64,000 nucleotides of DNA, taken from contig QUKC01000001.1 in assembly GCA_003481005.1 (NCBI GenBank), positions 1 through 64,000 on the forward strand. Reading direction: 5' to 3'. The first letter of the stretch is position 1, and every line of letters begins with the position of its first letter. Source of the stretch: Firmicutes bacterium TM09-10. GTDB taxonomy: Bacteria; Bacillota; Clostridia; Lachnospirales; Lachnospiraceae. Below are positions 51,208 through 60,144 of the stretch, piece by piece. The position numbers and the translations under genes are program-made. The notes under the pieces were generated by a model that was not told the origin of the DNA, did no database searches, and worked only from the letters and a program-made list of their open reading frames with translations.

Positions 51208-53583
51208 TCACTGCAGCATTGCTTCTTTTTTCTTCTGTTCCGCAATCTTCTCATGAATGTTGGTATTATACAGCCTGTACAAATCTGTATCCTTACTAAT
51301 CTGATTATCAAACGGAATCACCACCGAGCCACACTTGATAAGTCCCATTCCCGATGCGGTATTGGTTACAAATCTAAGCTGTGCCTCTGATACTCCGATA
51401 ACCTCTGCCATCTTGGAACTGTCTGTATTCGCCTGCTTTAAAAGTGCCACAAACTCTGAGTTTGCAAGCATTGTGGTTGCTGTGTAATTCTGCAACAGAT
51501 CGACTACATTCTGCGTGATACCGGTACAAAGACCTCCCTGCTTTCTTACTTTCTTCCAGAGCTGCTGTAAATATTTCGCAGAATACTCTGAATTAAGTAA
51601 GACATGGAACTCATCAATATAGAGCCATGTTGCCTTGCCTCTCTTACCATTCTCAACAATTCTGTTCTGAATGGACTCCATCATAACAAGCATTGTGATA
51701 GGACTAAGCTCTGTACCTAAGTCCCTGATGCCATATACTGTGAATCTATTATCCACATCCACATTTGTCTGGTGGTTGAAGATGTTAAGCGAACCATTTA
51801 CAAAAAGTTCCAAAGACAATGCAATGTCTTTTGCCTCGTCCTCCGGCTGTGCCATGAGAATATCGTAAAAATCACTCATTACCGGGATATACTTCTCTTT
51901 GCTCCTTGCAATGTCGATATACAGTTTTCTCACACAGCGGTCGATGATTGACTTCTGTCTTGAATTTAAGCTGTCACCGATGCACTGCTCACAAAGACCA
52001 AGCATGAACTCGCCCTTTTCTCTTACCATTCCCTTGGAATCATTCGGATCAAGGCTCCATACATCCATCTCCAGCGGATTCACATAGTTATCCGTGTAGG
52101 TGGACATATTTACCACTGTTCCACCATAAGTCTCAGCAATATCAAAGTATTCGTTCATTGGATCTATAACGATTATTTCATCATCTCCCGACAAGAATAC
52201 GCTGCCCATTTCCATCTTGCAGAAGAAGGATTTACCGGAACCCGGCACACCAAATACAAAGCCATTTCCATTGATGAGCTTCTTTCTGTTACCGATATTC
52301 ACATTCTTGCTGATCTGGTTGATGCCATAATAGTTTCCTGTGCTGTCATTTAATTCCTGCACATTAAATGGCATAAGCACCGCAAGTGACTGGGTAAGAA
52401 GTGTACGCATTGTCTCCACCTGTCTTACACCAATCGGAAGTGCTGTGTTGAGTGCCTCCCTCTGCTTTAAGTAGTGTGTGTCAATCGTGCAGCTGTTACG
52501 CTTTCCGATAGTCTCTACTGTCTCACATACACTCTCAAGCTCCTTCTTGCTTTCTGCCATAAGAATAATGGTTACTCCCACAAAGAAAAGGCACTGGTCA
52601 TTCTCACGGACATCATCCATGATTTCCTCAATCTCCTTTTTCTCCGTCCTTTTGGCATATGAGATTTCCGTAGAAAAATCGTTATTCTTATTACGGACTC
52701 TCTGCTGCTTAATGATATCCGACTCAATACCAAGGTATTTCTTCTGAAGCACCTTTGTTGTCAGATCCTTGGGAACAGGCACCACATCAATGCTCGTGAT
52801 GGAATGAACCGGAAGGGAAGTAATCTCATTGATGAATCTGTCTGACAAACTGCTCGGATACTTTTTGATAAAAAGTGCCTTGCAGAATTTACTCTCATCC
52901 TCAAAATGGTCTGGGAAATATTTCACCATCCCATTGCACAGATCATTTCTAAAATCTGCCCCGACCTTCTTAGCCTTTTTGATATCAAAATCAAAACTGC
53001 CCTCATCTCCAAGATGATAATAGTCATAGAGCACTTTCAGTCTTTCATTGCCATTAAGCGGTACAATCTCCGCACCAAGCTCAATGAAAGCCTTGTGTAT
53101 CGTTGCCTCAAGGGTTGCAAACTGTGCCTTTGCCTCCTCAAAGTTCTTTCTCTCAATCGTGATTGTCAGGTATCTCTCCTGCTCAATCCCCTGTCTGCCC
53201 TCAATAATCTTCTCCTCAATGATGTCATTGTAGATTCTTCTGTAATTATTGAAGCCATCATTTTTCTCAGCAATCAGAACCTTATCACGGAGGTCATCCA
53301 TGTTTTTGTTCTTATTGTTGATCGTAATCTTATAATTACAATCCAGCGAATTTAAGAACTTGCAGTATCTCTCGAAAATACCGATCTGCTCATCCTCGGT
53401 TGCTGTCGTGTAATTGATGTCCTGAAAGCGGTAGCATTTGGAATACTTATTTTTGCTTACTTCAAAAATGCCGTTTTCAGCCACCGCCATAATCTCTATG
53501 GTTTCCTGAATGGATTTAGGTGTCTTATACAAAGGCTCACTCGCCTTCTTTAATAACTTAAATCCGTCTGTAAATAAACCCAT
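51208..53583 (-). CDS. VirB4/TraE-family conjugation ATPase
   Basis: This 791-residue protein energises type IV secretion assembly. The N-terminal half (VAENGIFEVSKNKYSKCYRF, RAERIRG-less VirB4 type) leads to the ATPase domain: Walker A FVFGVPGSGKSFFCKMEMGS (about residues 447-466), Walker B EIIVIDPMNEYFDIAETYGG and the later TWLYIDEFHVLLNSEYSAKY, with GGLCTGITQNVVDLL. It is complete, unlike the fragment at 13283. In related elements NlpC/P60 follows directly; here about 2.9 kb of resistance genes intervenes. Confidence 0.92.
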   Translation of the reverse strand: MGLFTDGFKLLKKASEPLYKTPKSIQETIEIMAVAENGIFEVSKNKYSKCYRFQDINYTTATEDEQIGIFERYCKFLNSLDCNYKITINNKNKNMDDLRDKVLIAEKNDGFNNYRRIYNDIIEEKIIEGRQGIEQERYLTITIERKNFEEAKAQFATLEATIHKAFIELGAEIVPLNGNERLKVLYDYYHLGDEGSFDFDIKKAKKVGADFRNDLCNGMVKYFPDHFEDESKFCKALFIKKYPSSLSDRFINEITSLPVHSITSIDVVPVPKDLTTKVLQKKYLGIESDIIKQQRVRNKNNDFSTEISYAKRTEKKEIEEIMDDVRENDQCLFFVGVTIILMAESKKELESVCETVETIGKRNSCTIDTHYLKQREALNTALPIGVRQVETMRTLLTQSLAVLMPFNVQELNDSTGNYYGINQISKNVNIGNRKKLINGNGFVFGVPGSGKSFFCKMEMGSVFLSGDDEIIVIDPMNEYFDIAETYGGTVVNMSTYTDNYVNPLEMDVWSLDPNDSKGMVREKGEFMLGLCEQCIGDSLNSRQKSIIDRCVRKLYIDIARSKEKYIPVMSDFYDILMAQPEDEAKDIALSLELFVNGSLNIFNHQTNVDVDNRFTVYGIRDLGTELSPITMLVMMESIQNRIVENGKRGKATWLYIDEFHVLLNSEYSAKYLQQLWKKVRKQGGLCTGITQNVVDLLQNYTATTMLANSEFVALLKQANTDSSKMAEVIGVSEAQLRFVTNTASGMGLIKCGSVVIPFDNQISKDTDLYRLYNTNIHEKIAEQKKKEAMLQ

Positions 53584-53675
53584 GTCTCTAACCTCGCTTT
53601 CTTATAATGAAAGCCCGCCGGGAACTTCACCCTGCGGGCTATGTTCCCGACCTTGCGGTCAGATACTATTCGTTT

Positions 53676-54188
53676 CTAATGCATTGCCTTATATGCTGCA
53701 ATACCAGCTGCTATCGCAACAATGACTGCGACAAGTCCAAGCAGCATGTTTCTCGTCTTTTTCTTCATCGCTTCAAACTCCTCCTGCTTCTTTACTGCCG
53801 AATCAGCTGTTGCAGTCTTCGGTTCTGCCTTTCTGCCTTTCTTCTTTACTTGTTCATTCTGTTCTGCTTCTAACTGCTTTATTGCAGGCTCTCCCTCTGT
53901 TGATACATAGGTAAGTGCCCTGTTTCCAAACATAAAATGCAGTTTCTTTCCCATATACTCGTAGAAATTCATCCCATTAAAGGAATAGAAACCACCAAGT
54001 GCAATCGGTGCCACACAGGGAATTGCCACATAAGCAGAACCCGTAAGACCGATATACTTGTAAAGAAGAAGGACGATACCGCCACCAACCACTACGCTTG
54101 CAATGGAAAATATAAGCTGTCTTGCTGTAAGTCCCATTGCCACTGATTCCTGATATCGGTCAATATCCTTGTTAATCTCAATAACCAC
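53676..54188 (-). CDS. PrgI-family membrane protein (VirB3-like)
   Basis: This 170-residue protein begins VIEINKDIDRYQESVAMGLT, the PrgI/VirB3 opening, with two membrane segments at about 24-45 (LIFSIASVVVGGGIVLLLYK) and 50-70 (GSAYVAIPCVAPIALGGFYS), then a charged cytoplasmic stretch and a C-terminal membrane helix (NMLLGLVAVIVAIAAGIAAY). It acts with VirB4 at the inner membrane. GTG 54188 is the start, with GGGAGG upstream. Confidence 0.85.
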   Translation of the reverse strand: MVIEINKDIDRYQESVAMGLTARQLIFSIASVVVGGGIVLLLYKYIGLTGSAYVAIPCVAPIALGGFYSFNGMNFYEYMGKKLHFMFGNRALTYVSTEGEPAIKQLEAEQNEQVKKKGRKAEPKTATADSAVKKQEEFEAMKKKTRNMLLGLVAVIVAIAAGIAAYKAMH

Positions 54189-54204
54189 TGTTCATGCCTC
54201 CCTT

Positions 54205-55047
54205 CTATAATCCAAATGCCTTGCTTGTAAGTGTCTGTGCTCCCTTCACACTTCCAACAGTCATTGCTATCGTAAATGTCATTTCACACAGATATATAAG
54301 CGTCTGTGCCCAGTCAGCATAACTTCCTGTAAATGCCGGAAGTCCTGCATTGATAAATGCATTACATACCACAATCGCAAGTGCCATCGTTACTGCCTCA
54401 AATACACATGAAAGAAAATATTTGCAGTAGGTAGCCATTGTATGACTGACCATCCTGTTTCCTGCCATCGTGGAACAGGCAATCGCACCGAGCGGCACAA
54501 TAATCAGGATCTTTAAGAACCTGAAATACACTGTGTAGATGATAAAAAATCCACATATAATAATGATGATTGCAAGCAAAGCTGTAAGTATCAGCATTAC
54601 CAGACTTTCACCAAATCCGAGTCCCTTAATGATGTCTGCCTGTGTACTGTCAATGGCAAGCTGCGTCGTTGTCCCGGCAGATATAAGTCCCACCAGATTT
54701 CCTATGGAAGTAAAAAACGCTTTCATAATCGTGACATTATTTGCAACAAACCATTCTGCAAGTCCCAGTCGGATAAGCATACGAAATATAGACTCAAACC
54801 TCATCTCATCTTTTACATCTATGCTTTCCGAGCAGAAACCGATAACAAAGAACAGCACAACGAGGGATGAGCCGACCGCTACAAAAACCGGCTCAATACC
54901 CTCAATAACTGCCCAGGGACCTCCGCCCTTGAAACTGACCGGTGACTGTCCAAGCATTGCAAAGACCAGGGATATCTGATTGTTCCAAAATCCAAACACC
55001 GCCTCAAGAAGTGCAAGGATCTTGTCTCCAAGCTTAAAAATATCCAT
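54205..55047 (-). CDS. VirB6/TrbL-like polytopic membrane protein
   Basis: This 280-residue protein has about six membrane segments (VAVGSSLVVLFFVIGFCSES, LVMLILTALLAIIIIICGFF, FLKILIIVPLGAIACSTMAG, FTIAMTVGSVKGAQ), fitting the channel component VirB6/TrbL of Gram-positive transfer systems. N-terminal MDIFKLGDKILALLEAVFGF is amphipathic. It lies 53 bases after the pilin-like gene and 16 before prgI. Confidence 0.83.
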   Translation of the reverse strand: MDIFKLGDKILALLEAVFGFWNNQISLVFAMLGQSPVSFKGGGPWAVIEGIEPVFVAVGSSLVVLFFVIGFCSESIDVKDEMRFESIFRMLIRLGLAEWFVANNVTIMKAFFTSIGNLVGLISAGTTTQLAIDSTQADIIKGLGFGESLVMLILTALLAIIIIICGFFIIYTVYFRFLKILIIVPLGAIACSTMAGNRMVSHTMATYCKYFLSCVFEAVTMALAIVVCNAFINAGLPAFTGSYADWAQTLIYLCEMTFTIAMTVGSVKGAQTLTSKAFGL

Positions 55048-55100
55048 ACTTGTTATTCACCTCTTTCCTTTTACTAAAAGGGGAACTCTTTTTCCCCATC

Positions 55101-55424
55101 TTAGAAGCCTAAGAATGTCAGAACTGTTGAAATACCAGCCATCATGACACCTGCTACAATTCCTTTCAGTGCAGAGTTCATGGTAGATGAATCCTGCTGC
55201 TGATAGGCTTGTGCGAACTCCATGACATTCTTTGCAAGAATGATGACACCAACAGCACCAATGACTGCAATGATAAGTGTCTTTAAGTTCTCAAGCGGCT
55301 GTGTTACTGCGGAAGTACCTGTACCTGCTGCAAAACAAGTAGTGCTCATAAGCATTACTCCCATAAGTGCCCCGGATAATGCCGGAACGAATCTCTTTTT
55401 TAAGTGAATGAATCTACTCTTCAT
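55101..55424 (-). CDS. VirB2/Maff2-like small membrane protein (pilin-like)
   Basis: This 107-residue protein has a signal peptide (LKKRFVPALSGALMGVMLMS, cleavage near FAAG) and two hydrophobic helices (LKTLIIAVIGAVGVIILAKN, GIVAGVMMAGISTVLTFLGF) around an AQAYQQQDSSTMN loop, the VirB2/Maff2 pattern. ATG 55424 with AGGAG fits the signal peptide best; earlier in-frame starts at 55481 and 55541 would add a polar extension. It opens the channel operon. Confidence 0.75.
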   Translation of the reverse strand: MKSRFIHLKKRFVPALSGALMGVMLMSTTCFAAGTGTSAVTQPLENLKTLIIAVIGAVGVIILAKNVMEFAQAYQQQDSSTMNSALKGIVAGVMMAGISTVLTFLGF

Positions 55425-55524
55425 GCCTTTCTCCTCCATCTGATTGTTGTTTGTTGTTGAAATAACCTGTTCTTTTCTCATGTTGTTTAATCTCCTTTTT
55501 TGAAGTGACAGAAGCGGAAAAAGC

Positions 55525-55589
55525 CAGAAAGGAATACACATATTCCAATCCGGCTAGCTTTCCGAACGGAATATATGCATTCCTTTCTG
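55525..55589. repeat. 22-base-arm inverted repeat upstream of the pilin-like gene
   Basis: The arm 55525-55546 (CAGAAAGGAAT ... ATATTCC) pairs with 55568-55589 with two mismatches. In RNA it would form a long hairpin in the leader of the channel operon. There is no T tail, so it is more likely a regulatory or stability element than a terminator. Confidence 0.7.
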
Positions 55590-55692
55590 TCCTGTTGATA
55601 GTTACTCTATGATAATCAGGCAATGCCTGTTGTACTGGTTAATCGGGCTTTCCCCGATGCGTTTTTGCTGTGACCATCTCCTTTCAAGGTAT

Positions 55693-55727
55693 GAAAAAAA
55701 GCACCTTAACCATATGGCTAAAGTGCT
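55693..55727 (-). terminator. Terminator of the XRE regulator gene
   Basis: AGCACCTTAACC (55700-55711) pairs with GGCTAAAGTGCT (55716-55727), with wobbles; the minus strand tail is TTTTTTT. Confidence 0.9.
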
Positions 55728-55747
55728 AATTTACTCTCAAATTTGCT

Positions 55748-56287
55748 TTATTCTAAAAGCATTCCATCAATTATTGCAAACTTTGTCTTAAATATAGATC
55801 TATTCTGGCAATATCGTAATATGACATCCTGTACATAAGGTCTTGTACAATAACTGTCTACCACAATCTGTTTATCTTCCTCTTTCTCTATCCTCTTAAA
55901 TATGCCTTTTGCATTCCAATCCGTCTTTACAGCATCTACTAAATCATTACTCATCTCAAGATGTGATAAAATCGTGGAATTCAACTCGGTTTCTTTAATT
56001 TCAGATATTTGTCCATAGTCATTAAGTTGCTTCAATTCTCTCTTAATTGCCTCCGTGTAACTTGTCATATTATTATCTCCTATCAATAAATATTCAGGTG
56101 TTACATCTAGTGCCTTTGCTAGTTGTAAAAGATTATACGCACTTGGCTCTTCATTGAGTCTACCTTGTTCATAACGTCGTATACTCTGAACAGATATATT
56201 TGTTATCTTACCCAGCTCTTCCTGTGTATAGTTTCGTATATTACGCAACTCTTTTAATCTATCTGCAAAAGTCTTTTCCGTATTCAT
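55748..56287 (-). CDS. XRE-family transcriptional regulator
   Basis: This 179-residue protein has an N-terminal helix-turn-helix: FADRLKELRNIRNYTQEELG, KITNISVQSIRRYEQGRLNE, LLQLAKALDVTPEYLLIGDN. The C-terminal 110 residues are helical with no known ligand domain. ATG 56287 follows GGAGG; the longer in-frame start is unlikely. It sits between virD4 and the pilin-like gene, splitting the transfer region into two transcription units. The inverted repeat at 56328-56374 overlaps its promoter and is a likely autoregulatory operator. Confidence 0.85.
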   Translation of the reverse strand: MNTEKTFADRLKELRNIRNYTQEELGKITNISVQSIRRYEQGRLNEEPSAYNLLQLAKALDVTPEYLLIGDNNMTSYTEAIKRELKQLNDYGQISEIKETELNSTILSHLEMSNDLVDAVKTDWNAKGIFKRIEKEEDKQIVVDSYCTRPYVQDVILRYCQNRSIFKTKFAIIDGMLLE

Positions 56288-56327
56288 CCTGTACCTCCAA
56301 TATAAAATAATTTCTGTCTTTTGTAAC

Positions 56328-56374
56328 TGCTCACATGTTAGTAGTCCAATAAGCTGAAGCATACCATGTGAGCA
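56328..56374. promoter_or_regulatory. Inverted-repeat operator upstream of the XRE regulator
   Basis: TGCTCACATG (56328-56337) and CATGTGAGCA (56365-56374) are perfect 10-base arms 27 bases apart. A TATAAT box lies next to the right arm on -. The spacing suits two regulator dimers. Confidence 0.7.
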
Positions 56375-56410
56375 AATTATATCATATACTCTGTAATATA
56401 TCTAAAAACA

Positions 56411-58606
56411 TTACTGCTTCTTTCGATATGAACTCATCTTCTCCACAGTAACCTCCGGATAAAAGTAAGTAAGAATCGTTGCCTTCGGAACTCCTGCCGC
56501 AAGTGCCTTCTTCACTTCCTCTTTCTGCTCCGGTGTATATGACCAGTGCAGCATTCGGTTTGTGATTGTATCCTCCCACTTAGGCTTTTCCCTCTCAGGA
56601 TTCCTTACAGGCTTAGTACCAGCACTTCCATTAGAAGAGTTAGCACATTCTGTAGTATCAGACTTCTGTGACTCATCGACATACTCAAGCTCATTTGCCT
56701 GCTCCCTGTCAATCTTTGCTTTCTGCTCTGCCTCATCCTGCATGGAGAATCTTCTGCTTAACTCCGCATCACCAAGCATCATAAACTGCTCATAGGTAAG
56801 AGAATCTATATACACATTCTCGCCCTTATCCCTCAGCTTTTCATAATACTTAACTGCCTTGTCTGAAAGAATCTCAAATGGCGGACCGATAAGATTATCT
56901 GCTCCTTTTATCTGATGAACATAAGGCTCTCCCTTGCCATCTGCTGTCTGGTTAAACATCGAATGCTTGAACGGTATGAACTTATTGTCCATGATAGGAT
57001 CAAAACCACGGATAAAGATAATACATTTCTTATTATCCAGCTTTCTGACTTCATCGGGTGTAAACAATTCTCTGCCTAATACATCATAGTTTCTTGAAGA
57101 GCTTCCCTGTCTGCCCTTTGTTTCTCCACTTGACTTCTTATCAATCGTACCTTTTCCAAGCAGCTCTGACACATACTTATGCGTACTCTGCTCGTTTCCA
57201 CCGAGATAGATGAACGTATCGCAGTTGCCGGGAATTGTCTCCCAGGTATCTTTAAAAAGTGCTTTTAACTGGGCAAAGTTCTGAATAATGATAATACTTG
57301 AAATCTCACGGCTTCGCATTGTCGATAACAGTGAACAGAAGTCATCTGGCAATGCGACATTCGCAAATTCATCTAACATAAATGTCACATGGATTGGCAG
57401 CCTTCCACCACAATTAAAGTCTGCCTGATAGTACAATTCCTGAAATATCTGCGTGTATAACATACCGATAATAAAGTTATAGGATTTATCACTATCCGGG
57501 ATTACACAAAACAGTGCTGTCTTTGTCTCACCATCCCCATTTACTCCAATACCGATATCGGACAGATTAAGCTCATCTTTTGAGAGTAGTCGTAAAACCT
57601 GCTTATTCTCAAGAAATGCAAGTCTTGAGTTGGCACTTATGATAATGGAACGGACGGTATCTCCTGCACCTCTCATACATTTGTTGTACTGCTTGACTGC
57701 CGGATGATTGGCTCCAAGTGGGGAACTTTCCTCTAAAAACTTCATACGCACATCCAGCTTTGATGCCTTCCCCTGCTCTGTAACCTCTGCTTCTCCAAGA
57801 AGTTTAAGTACTGTCTCAAAGTTTCTCTTTGCCGGCTGTACCTCCAGCCACACATAATAAAAGATAGCCTGTAAGAACAATCCTTCCGCCTTTTCCCAGA
57901 ACGGATCACTTGGTGTCGCTCCCTTTGGTGTCGTATTGCTGATAAGGTTTGTAATCAGCTTGACCACATCTGTTTCCTCTCTGATATAGGAAAATGGATT
58001 GTAACAGTCTGATTTATCCATCTCTAACAGATTAATGACTTTCAGGTTATATCCGTTATTTTTTAACATCTGCCCGCAGCTTCTAAGGATTTCTCCCTTT
58101 GGATCGGTACAGATAAAGGAACAGTTATGCGGCATCTGCATAAGATTCGGCTTTACTTCATAGAATGTTTTTCCTGCTCCGGAACCACCACAGATAAGTA
58201 TATTTCCATTGAGCTTGAGTCTCCTAAAATCCAGCGACATCTTCACATTTTGGCTGAGTATCCGGTTGAAATTCTCATCCTTATCTGCAAGTATCTTGTT
58301 GACCTGCTTCGGATTTTCAAATCTTGCCGTACCAAATTCCTTACCGGGCATATAGTTTCTCTGACTGGTATAATACATGACAATAGCCATCGCATAGATA
58401 CCTAATGCAATGGCTACTGCTTTTACTGTATTGGAATTGTAATAGTTGGCAAAGGGAACAGCACATACCTCATTGAATCTGTCCATAAATTCATTAAAGG
58501 CAATCCCTTCCGTCCACGCACCATTTATCAGATAACCAAGATACCCGGCTAACACTGCACCCACAAGAATGAATATCAGTGAAGGCTTTTTCTTTGTTGT
58601 CTGCAT
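56411..58606 (-). CDS. VirD4/TraG-type coupling protein
   Basis: This 731-residue protein links the relaxosome to the secretion channel. Two N-terminal membrane helices (LIFILVGAVLAGYLGYLING; VKAVAIALGIYAMAIVMYYT) precede the P-loop ICGGSGAGKTFYEVKPNL (about 143-160). Walker B is VTFMLDEFANVALPDDF, followed by STMRSREISSIIIIQNFAQL and DTFIYLGGNEQSTHKYVSEL. The acidic/polar C-terminus is a substrate-recognition tail. It is complete and unrelated in detail to the fragment at 7456. Seven bases separate it from the PcfB-like gene. Confidence 0.93.
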   Translation of the reverse strand: MQTTKKKPSLIFILVGAVLAGYLGYLINGAWTEGIAFNEFMDRFNEVCAVPFANYYNSNTVKAVAIALGIYAMAIVMYYTSQRNYMPGKEFGTARFENPKQVNKILADKDENFNRILSQNVKMSLDFRRLKLNGNILICGGSGAGKTFYEVKPNLMQMPHNCSFICTDPKGEILRSCGQMLKNNGYNLKVINLLEMDKSDCYNPFSYIREETDVVKLITNLISNTTPKGATPSDPFWEKAEGLFLQAIFYYVWLEVQPAKRNFETVLKLLGEAEVTEQGKASKLDVRMKFLEESSPLGANHPAVKQYNKCMRGAGDTVRSIIISANSRLAFLENKQVLRLLSKDELNLSDIGIGVNGDGETKTALFCVIPDSDKSYNFIIGMLYTQIFQELYYQADFNCGGRLPIHVTFMLDEFANVALPDDFCSLLSTMRSREISSIIIIQNFAQLKALFKDTWETIPGNCDTFIYLGGNEQSTHKYVSELLGKGTIDKKSSGETKGRQGSSSRNYDVLGRELFTPDEVRKLDNKKCIIFIRGFDPIMDNKFIPFKHSMFNQTADGKGEPYVHQIKGADNLIGPPFEILSDKAVKYYEKLRDKGENVYIDSLTYEQFMMLGDAELSRRFSMQDEAEQKAKIDREQANELEYVDESQKSDTTECANSSNGSAGTKPVRNPEREKPKWEDTITNRMLHWSYTPEQKEEVKKALAAGVPKATILTYFYPEVTVEKMSSYRKKQ

Positions 58607-58612
58607 GGGCTG

Positions 58613-59731
58613 CTACCTCGCTTTCTTCGTGGTAACAGTTTTCTTCTGTGCTGTCTTTTTCTGCTGCTTCTGTACTTTCTCGTAACGCTCCCTGACAGAT
58701 GACTCCACCTTGTCATAGTGAGTATAAAGCTCGGTTCCTTTCTGAGTTGTCACCACACGATTCTGCTCATCGTAAAGCTTATAATCCTTGGTTGAATCAA
58801 GGAAGGTAAGCATTGTCTTTCCACCATGAATCTCCATGATGTTTTCCTTACGGAGCCATACATATTTTGCCTCTTCTCCCCATGTGCCGGGAACTCTGGT
58901 CTTAACAGCATGGTCATTCTCTTCTATAATCAGCTTCTTGCTGATAGTCACATCTGACAGGTTCGCATTCTTTGATGCCGCAACCGCCCTCATTCTCTCA
59001 GCAAGGTCCTGATAGCCTCTGACACGGTTGATAAATGCATCCTTGTCCATCATGACTGTATGGGTGCCATCCTCATTCTTACTGCCAAGCACACCGATTG
59101 TCTCAAGCTGTCTGATAACACTTTCAGCCTGCTCACCATTGATACTGAAATTCTCCTTGACCTGATCCACACTGATAGCTTTCTTTTCCATTGCAAACAT
59201 TCCGACCTTTTCGATCAGTCCGTCAATGGCAGAATTTACCTTATCCCCTTCTATCGTGTGGCTTTTCTCGTTTCCCTGCTGTTTCTTCAAAAAATCCATC
59301 AGCTTGCCAAGGGATTTTTCATCTCCATTCTTCAGATAATCGTCAAATGTGGCAATCTTGCCAAACTTGAGTTTCTGTATCATCATATTCACACGTGGAA
59401 CTGCCTCTGTATGAAAGATTACCTCACTCAGTCCGTCTTTCCTGTTGCAGTCCGGAAGTACTGAATAGAGTATTCCATACTTCTTTGCCATCTTTTCAAC
59501 CTTTTTCATATCTTCGGTATTAAACTGTAACACCTGTAAATCGCCACCTTTTAAGATCAGCTTTCTCATGGATGTCTTGCCAAGTGACTTTTCATAATCT
59601 AGCATCCCTTTTAAGAAATCTATTGCCTTCTGCATGGCAGCAATGCCGCCGCTTCCTACCTTCATGGCAATCTCAATGCCATCATAAGCTACACGGATGA
59701 TCTGCACCGCTTCCTGAATCTCTTCTGCCAT
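58613..59731 (-). CDS. PcfB/DUF3801-family protein
   Basis: This 372-residue protein begins with a DUF3801-type domain (MRKLILKGGDLQVLQFNTED, MKKVEKMAKKYGILYSVLPD, EVIFHTEAVPRVNMMIQKLK), the PcfB family encoded next to coupling proteins. The middle has a winged-helix-like FSINGEQAESVIRQLETIGV. The C-terminal half, WGEEAKYVWLRKENIMEIHG, is less familiar. The Lys-rich tail may bind DNA. PcfB proteins assist VirD4 in recruiting the relaxosome (family knowledge). Confidence 0.82.
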   Translation of the reverse strand: MAEEIQEAVQIIRVAYDGIEIAMKVGSGGIAAMQKAIDFLKGMLDYEKSLGKTSMRKLILKGGDLQVLQFNTEDMKKVEKMAKKYGILYSVLPDCNRKDGLSEVIFHTEAVPRVNMMIQKLKFGKIATFDDYLKNGDEKSLGKLMDFLKKQQGNEKSHTIEGDKVNSAIDGLIEKVGMFAMEKKAISVDQVKENFSINGEQAESVIRQLETIGVLGSKNEDGTHTVMMDKDAFINRVRGYQDLAERMRAVAASKNANLSDVTISKKLIIEENDHAVKTRVPGTWGEEAKYVWLRKENIMEIHGGKTMLTFLDSTKDYKLYDEQNRVVTTQKGTELYTHYDKVESSVRERYEKVQKQQKKTAQKKTVTTKKAR

Positions 59732-60135
59732 TATCGCACCTCCACTTTCTCTCTGACTGTTGTTTTAAGCGTTTCTGTCTCTGTAGTACGGATTTCCTCG
59801 GCTGATACATCAATACCATAAGCAGTCAAAATATCTGCCAGATGATTGATTGCTTTCTCCTCCTCGACACGATACATTTCAAGTGCCACAAGCAGGTTTT
59901 CCACCTGTTCCACCCATGCAGGCTTCATATCATATTTAGCCCTGTATGTGACCATAATCTCGTCCGACTCAGCCTTATCCGCTGAATGTGCCAAAGCTTC
60001 AATAAGAGAAATCGTGTCTTCCTTGCTGCCGCTTCTGAATGCGAACTGGACAACAAAGTTTTTCTCTTCCTCTGTAAATTGATGCTCCACACCATTCATC
60101 TCTGTTACTGCTTCATTTACTACTGCTAAATTCAT
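59731..60135 (-). CDS. Hypothetical acidic helical protein (134 aa)
   Basis: No family is recognised. The sequence is acidic with long helices (FTEEEKNFVVQFAFRSGSKE, TISLIEALAHSADKAESDEI, VENLLVALEMYRVEEEKAIN) and a C-terminal ETETLKTTVREKVEV. It abuts the PcfB-like gene (stop and start overlap by one base) and is part of the same transcript. Confidence 0.6.
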   Translation of the reverse strand: MNLAVVNEAVTEMNGVEHQFTEEEKNFVVQFAFRSGSKEDTISLIEALAHSADKAESDEIMVTYRAKYDMKPAWVEQVENLLVALEMYRVEEEKAINHLADILTAYGIDVSAEEIRTTETETLKTTVREKVEVR

Positions 60136-60144
60136 AAGTTCCTC

